Notes under the pieces: generated by a model
Seen by the model: only the letters and a program-made list of their open reading frames with translations
Told to the model about the DNA's origin: nothing
Database searches by the model: none
Position numbers and translations under genes: made by a program
Shown: positions 1-8,566 of the stretch, one piece after another
How positions within the stretch are numbered: the stretch's first letter is position 1
Layout of the letters: every line of letters starts with the position of its first letter
NCBI GenBank assembly: GCA_002298155.1
Contig: DBME01000043.1
Coordinates: forward strand, 1 to 11,568
Source: Holophagaceae bacterium UBA706
GTDB lineage: Bacteria; Acidobacteriota; Holophagae; Holophagales; Holophagaceae
Direction of reading: 5' to 3'
DNA length: 11,568 nt

Positions 1-150
1 CCCATCGCCCCGCCTCCGCCCACCCCGGCCCGTTCGCAACCCAAGGCCCACGCGCCCGCCAAGGATCCGCTTCCGTTCGGCTCCACCCCGCTCTTTCCGG
101 GTGTCGAGCCCGAGCAGCCCGGTGCCGTGAAGCGCCGGAAATCCCGTTGA
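1..150 (+). CDS. C-terminal end of an unidentified proline-rich protein (partial)
   Basis: The frame is open from the left edge of the window and closes with TGA at 148-150, leaving 49 visible codons. The visible part is rich in Pro and Ala, with several Pro-Pro and Ala-Pro pairs, and ends in a basic tail, KRRKSR. It looks like a disordered tail or linker and has no recognisable domain, so no function can be assigned. It lies on the same strand as lon with only 36 bases between them, so the two may be co-transcribed. The reading frame is inferred from the open frame, the stop placed just before lon, and the lack of a better candidate. The true start lies outside the window. Confidence 0.5.
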   Translation, partial: PIAPPPPTPARSQPKAHAPAKDPLPFGSTPLFPGVEPEQPGAVKRRKSR

Positions 151-186
151 TCGCCATCAAGCTAAACTGAGACCCCGAGGTATTCC

Positions 187-2589
<2,403 letters not shown>

Positions 2590-2627
2590 CGCACTACTTC
2601 ACCCCGCCCACCCCGTCCAAGCCCCCC

Positions 2628-2643
2628 TGTTCCACGTGGAACA
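2628..2643. promoter_or_regulatory. parS: parS-like ParB-binding palindrome, intergenic copy
   Basis: TGTTCCACGTGGAACA is a perfect 16-bp palindrome in the 81-bp gap between lon and ftsY. The classical parS consensus is TGTTTCACGTGAAACA; this site differs at one base in each arm, symmetrically, so dyad symmetry is kept. ParB (Spo0J) binds such sites, loads as a CTP-dependent clamp, spreads over neighbouring DNA, and with ParA and SMC organises and segregates the origin region. An identical 16-mer lies 6.66 kb away inside mnmE. Two exact copies of a 16-bp palindrome in 11.6 kb is very unlikely by chance. No parB gene is in the window, so binding is inferred from the sequence alone. Confidence 0.88.
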
Positions 2644-2670
2644 TCCGGCCGCGGTTCCCTTGAGGTCCCT

Positions 2671-3582
2671 TTGAGTCTTTTCGGCGATCTGTTCAGCAAG
2701 TTCAAGCAGGGCCTGCAGCGCACCCAGGAACTCGTCCTGGCGCCCATGGGCCGCCTCCTGGGCCTTCGCCGCCTGGACGAGGACCAGTTGGAGGAACTGG
2801 AGGACCTGCTGCTCCAGGCGGACCTGGGCGTCCACGGCGTCAAGCGCCTCATGGACCGCCTGCGCTTCGAGATGAAGCGCTCCTCCGAGATCGACCCCAA
2901 GTCCCTCCTCAAGGACGAGCTCCTCAAGATCATCCGCCAGGTCCCCCCCCGCCCCCTCACGGCCCAGGGCACCCAGGTCTGCCTGCTGGTGGGCGTGAAC
3001 GGGGTGGGCAAGACCACCACCCTGGGCAAGCTCGCCAACCACCTCAAGGTGCGGGGCGAGGATGTCCTCGTGGTGGCCGGCGACACCTTCCGGGCCGCCG
3101 CCATCGACCAGCTGGAACTGTGGGGCAAGCGCGCCGGGGTGCCCGTCATCCGCAACCAGATGGGCGGCGATCCCGCCGCCATCGCCTACGACGGCGCCAC
3201 CAGCGCCCTCGCCCACAAGGTGCCCTGGGTCCTCATCGACACCGCGGGCCGGCTGCACACCAAGGACCACCTCATGCGGGAGCTGGACAAGATCCGGCGC
3301 AGCCTCCAGAAGGTGATCCCCGAGGCCCCCCACCGGGTCATCCTGGTGCTGGACGCCACCACGGGCCAGAACGGCCTGGTGCAGGCGGAAGCCTTCAAGC
3401 AGTCCGCAGGCGTCACCGACCTCATCCTCACCAAACTGGACGGCAGCGCCAAGGGCGGCATCGCCGTGGCGATCCTGGAACGGCTCAAACTCCCCATCGC
3501 CTTCGTGGGCGTGGGCGAGCAGATGGACGACCTCATCCCTTTCGACGCCGAAACCTTCGTGGATGGACTCCTGGATGTCTGA
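2671..3582 (+). CDS. ftsY: Signal recognition particle receptor FtsY
   Basis: This encodes the 303-residue SRP receptor GTPase, which docks SRP-ribosome-nascent-chain complexes at the inner membrane for delivery to SecYEG/YidC. The N-terminal helical domain covers about residues 1-85. The G domain follows with G1 GVNGVGKTT (108-116), the insertion-box DTFRAAA (138-144), G3 DTAGR (190-194), G4 TKLDG (254-258) and the closing GVGEQMDDLIPF (280-291). The DTFRAAA and GVGEQ signatures separate FtsY from Ffh, and there is no Ffh M domain. The protein lacks the long acidic A domain of E. coli FtsY and begins almost directly with a short amphipathic stretch (SLFGDLFSKFKQGL), probably the membrane-targeting helix. 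The start is TTG, supported by GAGG at 2662-2665 five bases upstream. The 3' end overlaps ribD. Confidence 0.95.
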   Translation: MSLFGDLFSKFKQGLQRTQELVLAPMGRLLGLRRLDEDQLEELEDLLLQADLGVHGVKRLMDRLRFEMKRSSEIDPKSLLKDELLKIIRQVPPRPLTAQGTQVCLLVGVNGVGKTTTLGKLANHLKVRGEDVLVVAGDTFRAAAIDQLELWGKRAGVPVIRNQMGGDPAAIAYDGATSALAHKVPWVLIDTAGRLHTKDHLMRELDKIRRSLQKVIPEAPHRVILVLDATTGQNGLVQAEAFKQSAGVTDLILTKLDGSAKGGIAVAILERLKLPIAFVGVGEQMDDLIPFDAETFVDGLLDV

Positions 3583-4714
3583 ACCCCACCGCCTCCCCAC
3601 GGACGCGCTGGCCTGGGAGCTGGCCTGCGGGGGGCCCTTCCCGGACCCCGCCGCCCTGACGGGGGACGAGCACTACATGGCCCTGGCCCTGCGGGAGGGC
3701 ATGAACGGCGTGGGCCTCAGCAGCCCCAACCCACCGGTGGGCTGCGTGCTGGTCAAGGACGGCGTCATCCTCGGCCGGGGCGTGCACACCCGCGCGGGCG
3801 ACCCCCACGGCGAAATCATGGCCCTTCGGGACGCGGAAGGCCGTGACATGGACACCCGGGGCGCCACCGCCTACGTGACCCTCGAACCCTGCTGCCATCA
3901 CGGGCGCACCCCCCCCTGCACCGACGCCCTCCTGCGCGCCGGCATCGCCCGGGTGGTGGTGGGCGTCCTGGACCCCAACCCCCGGGTGGACGGGGGCGGC
4001 GTCGCCATCCTGAAGTCCCAGGGCCTGGAGGTGAAGGAAGGCGTGCTGAGCCCCGCCTGCGCCCGCTTCCACGCCCCTTTCTTCAAGCTCATCCGCACCG
4101 GCCTTCCCTGGGTGCTCCTGAAGCTCGCCATGGGCTCCGACGGCTCCCTGGGCCCCAAAGGCAGCACCACCCAGGTGACCTCCCCCGAGATCCAGGGCCT
4201 GGCCCACGCCCTTCGCCGGGCCACCGAGGCCCTGGTGGTGGGCCGCTGGACCGTCGAAGTGGACGATCCCCGTCTCACCGACCGCTGGCCCTACCCCACC
4301 GCCCCCCATCGCCAGGCCCTGCGCGTAGTCCTGGACAGCCATGGCAGCCTGTCCGCCGACCGTAAGGTATGGCTTCCGGTGGCCGGCCAGCCTGTCCTTC
4401 GGGCCCTGGTGGAGGAGCGCCCTGCCCTCCGTGGCGTCGAGGACCTCCACCTTCCCCCCGGGGATGGCGGCTGCAGCCTGCGGCACCTCCTCCACGAATT
4501 GGCCGCTCGCGGGGTGGGTCGTGTGCTCTTCGAAGGCGGTGGCCTCCTGGCCCGGCGCCTTTTGGAGGAAGGCCTGGTGGACGATTTCCACCGCTTCCTC
4601 TCCGACACGCCCGCCGGCGGGCCCCCGGTGGACCTGGATCTGGCCCGCCTGGGCACCCTGCACGCCAGCATCCGCTTCCAAGGCGGCTCCTGGGACGTCC
4701 TGTCAGCCAGTTAG
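3575..4714 (+). CDS. ribD: Bifunctional riboflavin deaminase/reductase RibD
   Basis: This encodes a 379-residue cytoplasmic enzyme for two successive riboflavin steps: deamination of 2,5-diamino-6-ribosylamino-pyrimidinone 5'-phosphate, then NADPH-dependent reduction of the ribosyl side chain. The N-terminal deaminase domain begins near the DEHYMALAL motif (31-39). It carries zinc ligands His78, Cys106 and Cys115 (PCCHHGRTPPC, 105-115) and the catalytic Glu80. The usual HAE triplet reads HGE here. The reductase domain runs from about residue 177, with KLAMGSDG, VGRWTVEVDDPRLT and a glycine-rich FEGGG near the end. The chosen ATG gives an 8-base overlap with ftsY and has a weak GGATGGA seven bases upstream. 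An in-frame ATG at 3563 would add four residues but has no visible ribosome site. About 30 residues precede the usual family start. No other rib gene is nearby. Confidence 0.93.
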   Translation: MSEPHRLPTDALAWELACGGPFPDPAALTGDEHYMALALREGMNGVGLSSPNPPVGCVLVKDGVILGRGVHTRAGDPHGEIMALRDAEGRDMDTRGATAYVTLEPCCHHGRTPPCTDALLRAGIARVVVGVLDPNPRVDGGGVAILKSQGLEVKEGVLSPACARFHAPFFKLIRTGLPWVLLKLAMGSDGSLGPKGSTTQVTSPEIQGLAHALRRATEALVVGRWTVEVDDPRLTDRWPYPTAPHRQALRVVLDSHGSLSADRKVWLPVAGQPVLRALVEERPALRGVEDLHLPPGDGGCSLRHLLHELAARGVGRVLFEGGGLLARRLLEEGLVDDFHRFLSDTPAGGPPVDLDLARLGTLHASIRFQGGSWDVLSAS

Positions 4715-4796
4715 CGCAGCACCAGGCAGGCAAGAGGGCCTTAATTGGCAAGATTCTCTCCCCGCGATCCCAATCGTCGGCCTGGTTTGCCTTGTC
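4715..4796. other. Convergent intergenic gap between ribD and thiS-like gene
   Basis: These 82 bases separate two genes that point at each other, so transcripts from both sides should end in or near here. I looked for hairpin plus T-run terminators on both strands and found none that is convincing. Short complementary segments exist (accagg/cctggt and aggcaa/ttgcct), but their order does not allow both to nest in one stem. A direct repeat, GGCAAGA, occurs at 4729-4735 and 4747-4753. Termination may be factor-dependent, or the transcripts may overlap. Confidence 0.4.
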
Positions 4797-4997
4797 TCAG
4801 CCGCCGCCCACCAGCCTCACGACTTCCAGGCGGTCCTGTTCCTTCAGGGGCGTCTCGGAGTAGCTGGCCTTGCGCACCACCTCCCCGTTCAGCTCTACGG
4901 CGCTGCCGAAGGCGGGCAGCATCATCCACTGGGCCAGGTCCGAGACCGTCCCCAGTTCGGGCGTCTCCCGCACCTTGCCGTTGATGATCAGTTGCAC
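4797..4997 (-). CDS. thiS: ThiS-family sulfur carrier protein
   Basis: This encodes a 66-residue ubiquitin-fold sulfur carrier. It has the family start pattern QLIINGK (2-8), the middle motif ELNGEVV (35-41), DRLEVVRLV (55-63) and the diagnostic C-terminal Gly-Gly-Gly. In this family the terminal glycine is adenylated and turned into a thiocarboxylate that donates sulfur. Length equals that of typical ThiS, which serves thiazole synthesis with ThiG. The start is GTG, chosen because GGGAGAG (5003-5009) lies five bases upstream and because the 66-residue product matches the family exactly. The first 10 bases (GTGCAACTGA) overlap the 3' end of the upstream PLP enzyme gene, which implies translational coupling. 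No thiG, thiF or other thi gene is visible, so a role as sulfur donor to the neighbouring trans-sulfuration enzyme, as with HcyS or CysO, is a real alternative. Confidence 0.88.
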   Translation of the reverse strand: MQLIINGKVRETPELGTVSDLAQWMMLPAFGSAVELNGEVVRKASYSETPLKEQDRLEVVRLVGGG

Positions 4998-6193
4998 GGG
5001 GTCTCTCCCGCGGCGGCCTGGAAGCCCGCCTCCAGGTCGGCCTTGAGGTCGGCCTCGTCCTCGATGCCCACGGAGAAGCGCAGGAGGCCATCCGTGATGC
5101 CGAGGCGTTCCTTGACCTCCGGCGGCGTGCGCAGGTGGCTCATGCTGGCCGGGTGCTGGATGAGGCTCTCCACCCCGCCCAGGCTCACGGCCCGGGTGAT
5201 GATGGACAGGGCCTCGCAGAACTTCTGGCCGGCCTGGAGGCCGCCGCGGAGTTCGAAGCTCATCATGGCGCCATAACCGCCACCCATCTGCCGGGCAGCA
5301 ACCTCGTGGCCGGGGTGCTCCTTGTTGCCGGGGTAGTCCACCCGGGCCACCTGGGGCTGCCACAGGAGCCAGGCCGCCAGGGACTGGGCGTTGTCGGAGG
5401 CGCGCCGCACCCGCAGGTAGAGGGTCTTGAGGCCGCGGTGGAGAAGCCAGGCCGCCATCGGATCCAGGGTCGGCCCCGTGATCTTGGCCGTGCCCCAGCA
5501 GGCCGCGATGTCCGCGTCACGGCCGGCGATGACGCCGGCCACCAGGTCGGAATGGCCCCCCAGATACTTGGTCGCGCTGGAGATGCTCAGGTCGATGCCC
5601 AGTCCCACGGGCCGCGTGAAGATGGGCGTGGCGAAGGTGTTGTCGGCCACCGTGCGCACGCCGCGGCGTTTGCCGATCTCGGCGATGGCGGCCAGATCGG
5701 TGATGGCCAGGGTGGGATTGGAAGGCGTCTCCGCGAGGATCAGCCGGGTCTGTCCGTTGACCGCGCTGTCCCATTCCACGGGGTCGAGGGTGTTCTGCAC
5801 CCAGGTGATCTTGAGGCCCTTCTGGGCCTCCCAGCGCCGCAGCAGCTGCTCGGTGCCCAGGTAGACGGCGGCGGGCGCCACCACGTGGTCTCCGGGCTGC
5901 AGGAAGGTCTCGAAGACGGTGGCGAAGGCGCTCATTCCGGAGCTCGTGACCAGGGCGCGCTCGGCCTTCTCCAGGGACGCCACCACCGCCTGCACTTCGC
6001 TGAAGTTGGGATTGCCCCACCGGGTGTAGAACTGGGGCGGCTCCACGGTGTTGGCGAACTCCGCGCCCTCCGCGTTCTCCAGTAGCTCGAAGACGGAGGT
6101 CTGGTAGATGGGCGTGGTGACGGACCGGGTCCCGTTGTGGGCCTTCCCGGAATGAATGGCGGTCGTGCTAAGGCCCCAACCTCTAGGATCCAT
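4988..6193 (-). CDS. Trans-sulfuration family PLP-dependent enzyme (cystathionine gamma-synthase/lyase or O-acylhomoserine sulfhydrylase-like)
   Basis: This encodes a 401-residue fold-type I PLP enzyme of the Cys/Met metabolism family. The visible motifs are the N-terminal GLSTTAIHSG (7-16), TPIYQTSVFE (27-36), the cofactor-phosphate and neighbouring-subunit motif YTRWGNPN (56-63), SSGMSAF (84-90), ETPSNPT (155-161), the pyridine-binding Asp184 in VADNTFATP, and the Schiff-base Lys209 in SISSATKYLGGHSD (203-216). These place it in the family, but not among cystathionine gamma-synthase, gamma-lyase, methionine gamma-lyase or O-acetyl/O-succinylhomoserine sulfhydrylase, which sequence motifs separate poorly. 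The ATG start has GGGGAG (6202-6207) eight bases upstream. The 3' end overlaps the thiS-like gene by 10 bases. That pairing favours sulfur incorporation into homocysteine or cysteine over simple catabolism, but this is inference. Confidence 0.92.
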   Translation of the reverse strand: MDPRGWGLSTTAIHSGKAHNGTRSVTTPIYQTSVFELLENAEGAEFANTVEPPQFYTRWGNPNFSEVQAVVASLEKAERALVTSSGMSAFATVFETFLQPGDHVVAPAAVYLGTEQLLRRWEAQKGLKITWVQNTLDPVEWDSAVNGQTRLILAETPSNPTLAITDLAAIAEIGKRRGVRTVADNTFATPIFTRPVGLGIDLSISSATKYLGGHSDLVAGVIAGRDADIAACWGTAKITGPTLDPMAAWLLHRGLKTLYLRVRRASDNAQSLAAWLLWQPQVARVDYPGNKEHPGHEVAARQMGGGYGAMMSFELRGGLQAGQKFCEALSIITRAVSLGGVESLIQHPASMSHLRTPPEVKERLGITDGLLRFSVGIEDEADLKADLEAGFQAAAGETPCN

Positions 6194-6268
6194 TCTCTCA
6201 GCTCCCCAGGGGCCCGACGGCGCCCCTCACCGCGGCCATGGTATCACCCCACGGGCCCGCGCTCCATC

Positions 6269-6451
6269 TCACCTTGCGAAGCCGAACACCACCGACAGCG
6301 CCGCCACCGCCACGAGGACCAGGACCACCACGCGCCAGAAGGTCGGGTGCGGATCGCTCTCCTGGTTCGTCACATCCGCGGGATCCGACATGGCGGCCTC
6401 CGTGAGCTCCGCATCGTGGTCGCGCGGCTCTCCGGCCTGGTTCTCCTCCAT
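6269..6451 (-). CDS. Small single-pass membrane protein, hypothetical
   Basis: This 60-residue product is not recognised as any named family. Residues 1-37 are acidic and polar (many Glu, Asp, Asn), and residues 38-58 form one hydrophobic segment rich in Val, Ala and Leu, followed by a terminal Arg. It would therefore be tail-anchored in the inner membrane. The ATG begins one base after the gatB stop (TGACATG) and has AAGGGG (6459-6464) seven bases upstream, within the gatB end. Tight coupling and a good ribosome site support it as a real gene. A TTG at 6487 in the same frame would add 12 residues but lies within gatB with no better site. An internal Met at residue 21 would give a 40-residue form. 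The protein has no evident link to tRNA amidation. Confidence 0.6.
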   Translation of the reverse strand: MEENQAGEPRDHDAELTEAAMSDPADVTNQESDPHPTFWRVVVLVLVAVAALSVVFGFAR

Positions 6452-6452
6452 G

Positions 6453-7916
6453 TCAGCGCCCCTTCCCTTCCAGCAGTTCATCCACAACGTCGTTGACGGT
6501 GCGCGGGTCCACCTGCCCCTTGCCGGCCTTCATGGCCTGCCCCACGAAGAAGCCCCGCAGCATGACCTTGCCCCCCCGGTAGGCCTCCAACTGCTCCCCG
6601 TGGGCCTCAAGCACGCCCCGCACCAGGGCCTCGATGGCGGTGCGGTCCGTGACCTGGGCCAGCCCCTTGGCCTTCACCTGTTCGGCGGGAGCGCCGTCCC
6701 CGGCCAGGAGCCCCGGATAGACCACTTCCTTGGCGGTCTTCAGGTTGATGACGCCGCGTTCCACGATGGCGATGAGCTCCCCGAGATGCTGGGGCGTGAC
6801 CCCTAGATCCTGGATGGCGCAGCCCCGGTCATTCAGGGTGCGGCTCACTTCGCCCAGCAGCCAGTTGGCGGCCAGCTTCCCGTTGCCGCAGGCCCCGGCG
6901 ACGGCCTCGAAGAACGCTCCGAACTCCGGCGTCTGAAGCAGCATCCCGGCTTCGTAATCCGTGAGGCCGTGGGTGGTGCGCAGGCGCTCCTGGCGCGCCT
7001 CCGGCAGCTCGGGCATGGACTCCCGCACCCGCGCGATCTCAGCCTCCGTCACCCGCAGGGGCGGCAGGTCCGGTTCGGGGAAGTAGCGGTAGTCCTGGTC
7101 GGCTTCCTTGCTGCGCTGGCTGCGGGTCTCGCCCTTGTCCGCGTCCCAGCCGCGGGTCTCCTGGGTGAAACGCTCCCCACGCCCAAGAAGAGCCGTCTGG
7201 CGCGCGATCTCGTAGTCCAGGGCCTGGCGCACGAACCGGAAGGAGTTGAGGTTCTTGACCTCCACCCGGGTGCCCAGGGGCTCTCCCGCGCGCCGCACGC
7301 TCACGTTGGCGTCGCAGCGGAAGGATCCCTCCTCCAGGTTGCCGTCGCAGATGCCAAGGAAGGTCACCAGCCGGTGCAGCGCCTTGAGGTAGTCCGAGGC
7401 CTCCTGGGCGCTCCGCAGGTCCGGCGCCCCGACGATCTCCAGCAGCGGCACCCCCGCGCGGTTCAGGTCCACGGAGGAGCGGGCCCCCTTGGCCGGGTGG
7501 GTGGATTTCCCGGCGTCCTCCTCCAGGTGCGCCCGGACGATGCCGGCCCGGACCCGGCCTTCGGCGCCCCTGACGGCGGGATCCCCCGGAAGGGTCACAT
7601 GGCCGCCTTCGACGATGGCCACGGGTCCCTGGGTGATCTGGTAGCCCTTGGGGAGGTCGGGATAGACGTACTGCTTGCGGTAGAAGGTGCTGCACGGACT
7701 CACGTCCCCGCCCACGGCGAGGCCCAGGCGGATCGCGGCGCGCACGGCCTCGCCGTTGAGCACCGGCAGGGCCCCCGGCAGTCCCAGGCACACAGGGCAG
7801 GTGCGGGCATTGGGCTCGCCGCCATACCCGTTCGCACAGGCGCAGAACATCTTGGAACGGGTCGTGAGCTGGACGTGCACCTCCAGCCCGATCACCGCTT
7901 CGAAACCACCATCCAT
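6453..7916 (-). CDS. gatB: Asp/Glu-tRNA amidotransferase subunit B
   Basis: This encodes the 487-residue tRNA-binding and kinase subunit of the GatCAB amidotransferase, which converts Glu-tRNA(Gln) and/or Asp-tRNA(Asn) to the amide-charged forms. The N-terminal kinase (cradle) domain starts with AVIGLEVHVQL (7-17), including Glu12 and His14 of the active site. A zinc knuckle is formed by Cys25, Cys27, Cys40 and Cys43. Further family motifs are KGYQITQGP, the DLNRAGVPLLEIV segment, DANVSVR, VEVKNLNSF and KSKEADQDYRYFPEPDLPP-like sequence. The C-terminal YqeY-like tail domain ends in GQVDPRTVNDVVDELL. Length is normal. The ATG has GGGGAG (7923-7928) six bases upstream, but this lies inside a perfect hairpin arm. 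gatA and gatC are not in the window, so the complex is encoded at split loci. Confidence 0.96.
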   Translation of the reverse strand: MDGGFEAVIGLEVHVQLTTRSKMFCACANGYGGEPNARTCPVCLGLPGALPVLNGEAVRAAIRLGLAVGGDVSPCSTFYRKQYVYPDLPKGYQITQGPVAIVEGGHVTLPGDPAVRGAEGRVRAGIVRAHLEEDAGKSTHPAKGARSSVDLNRAGVPLLEIVGAPDLRSAQEASDYLKALHRLVTFLGICDGNLEEGSFRCDANVSVRRAGEPLGTRVEVKNLNSFRFVRQALDYEIARQTALLGRGERFTQETRGWDADKGETRSQRSKEADQDYRYFPEPDLPPLRVTEAEIARVRESMPELPEARQERLRTTHGLTDYEAGMLLQTPEFGAFFEAVAGACGNGKLAANWLLGEVSRTLNDRGCAIQDLGVTPQHLGELIAIVERGVINLKTAKEVVYPGLLAGDGAPAEQVKAKGLAQVTDRTAIEALVRGVLEAHGEQLEAYRGGKVMLRGFFVGQAMKAGKGQVDPRTVNDVVDELLEGKGR

Positions 7917-7921
7917 GGAGC

Positions 7922-7955
7922 GCTCCCCGCTCCAGTCTAGCCCGAAGCGGGGAGC
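7922..7955 (-). promoter_or_regulatory. Hairpin covering the gatB ribosome binding site
   Basis: The arms GCTCCCCGCT (7922-7931) and AGCGGGGAGC (7946-7955) are perfectly complementary over 10 bp, with a 14-base loop. In the gatB-sense transcript, the downstream arm contains the GGGGAG ribosome site six bases before the gatB ATG. When folded, the stem would hide that site. It starts 13 bases after the stop of the upstream DinB-family gene. No T-run follows the stem in the gatB direction, so it is not an ordinary intrinsic terminator. The structure is seen directly; a regulatory role is inferred. Confidence 0.6.
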
Positions 7956-7968
7956 TTCATGGGATGGG

Positions 7969-8484
7969 TCACACGCTGGGAGCTTCCATCCCGTAGGCCA
8001 CCCAGCCCTCCTTGGCGGGGCCGTAGGTGTCGGGGACCTTCAGCCCGGCCTGGCGCAGCAGCACCGTCATCTGGCCCCGGTGGTGGATCTGGTGGGCGAT
8101 GAGGGCGAACAGGGTGCGTCCACGCTTCCAGGTCTCGCCGTAGAGGTCGTCCTCGCGCTCCAGGTCCGCGTCGCTCCATCCGGCCATGCCCTCCAGGAGG
8201 GAGGCCGAGGCCTCGGCGTAGGTGCGGCAGATCTCCGCCATGGCCGGGGGCGGAACCTTGATGTCATAACCCTCCATGAGGTCGGCGCCCTTGACGGTCA
8301 GCCCCATGTGGCCGGGCATCTCCAGGAGGGTGGCCACCAGGTGCCAGGCGACGCGCGCGAGATCCCGGTGACCCTCCGCCACCGCAGTGCCCCGGGCGCC
8401 TTCAGGGATGGCCTCGAAGAGCGCCAGGGTCTTCCCGGCCTCCTCCTTCCAGCTCGACGTGAAATCCTCCAGACGACGGAACAT
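7969..8484 (-). CDS. DinB/YfiT-family putative metal-dependent protein
   Basis: This encodes a 171-residue four-helix-bundle protein of the DinB superfamily, many of whose members are metal-dependent thiol transferases or hydrolases. A family histidine in the second helix (His48 in WHL) and the late motif HQIHHRGQ (131-138) give putative metal ligands His48, His131 and His135. The typical TLFALIAHQIHHRGQMTVLLRQAG helix follows. The cellular substrate cannot be read from the sequence, and the name DinB does not imply a DNA polymerase. The ATG at 8484 was chosen because AGGAGG (8489-8494) lies four bases upstream. An upstream GTG at 8505 would place that ribosome site inside the coding region. 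A promoter lies just before the gene, so dinB, gatB and the genes after it probably form a transcription unit separate from mnmE. Confidence 0.85.
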   Translation of the reverse strand: MFRRLEDFTSSWKEEAGKTLALFEAIPEGARGTAVAEGHRDLARVAWHLVATLLEMPGHMGLTVKGADLMEGYDIKVPPPAMAEICRTYAEASASLLEGMAGWSDADLEREDDLYGETWKRGRTLFALIAHQIHHRGQMTVLLRQAGLKVPDTYGPAKEGWVAYGMEAPSV

Positions 8485-8511
8485 GCTTCCTCCTTTTGTG
8501 GGCACGGAGCA

Positions 8512-8539
8512 AGGATACGACCAGTGGCGTAAATTTCAA
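8512..8539 (-). promoter_or_regulatory. Sigma70-type promoter for the DinB-family gene
   Basis: Read on the minus strand, TTGAAA (8534-8539) is followed after 16 bases by TATCCT (8512-8517). These match the -35 consensus TTGACA at five of six bases and the -10 consensus TATAAT at four of six. The predicted start point near 8505 leaves about 20 bases of leader, containing AGGAGG, before the ATG at 8484. It sits in an AT-rich stretch (about 8528-8566) that contrasts strongly with the GC-rich surroundings. This makes it the best promoter candidate in the window. Confidence 0.55.
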
Positions 8540-8566
8540 GTAATTTTTACGAATTTTTAAAGGATT

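Noticed and set aside
147..168. TTGATC followed by TAAACT as a promoter for lon
   Set aside because: The spacer is only 10 bases, too short for a sigma70 promoter, and the first element overlaps the stop of the upstream frame.
2599..3600. A 333-codon minus-strand frame across ftsY, and a 382-codon one across ribD (3533-4681)
   Set aside because: Both are antisense shadows caused by strong third-position GC bias. The opposite strand carries all FtsY and RibD motifs.
5881..5888. A third CCACGTGG core inside the PLP enzyme gene, checked as a possible parS
   Set aside because: The flanking four bases on each side (gcca and tctc) do not match the TGTT and AACA arms, so only the common 8-bp core is shared.
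5135..6085. Long plus-strand frames opposite the PLP enzyme (5135-6085), gatB (6969-7940) and mnmE (8993-9910)
   Set aside because: They show the same shadow composition, rich in Gly, His, Leu and Val, with no recognisable domain and well-supported genes on the other strand.
6208..6227. Hairpin AGGGGC/GCCCCT between the small membrane protein and the PLP enzyme, considered as a terminator
   Set aside because: The stem is only 6 bp, there is no T-run on either strand, and it lies almost on the ribosome site of the PLP gene. GC-rich DNA yields such stems often.
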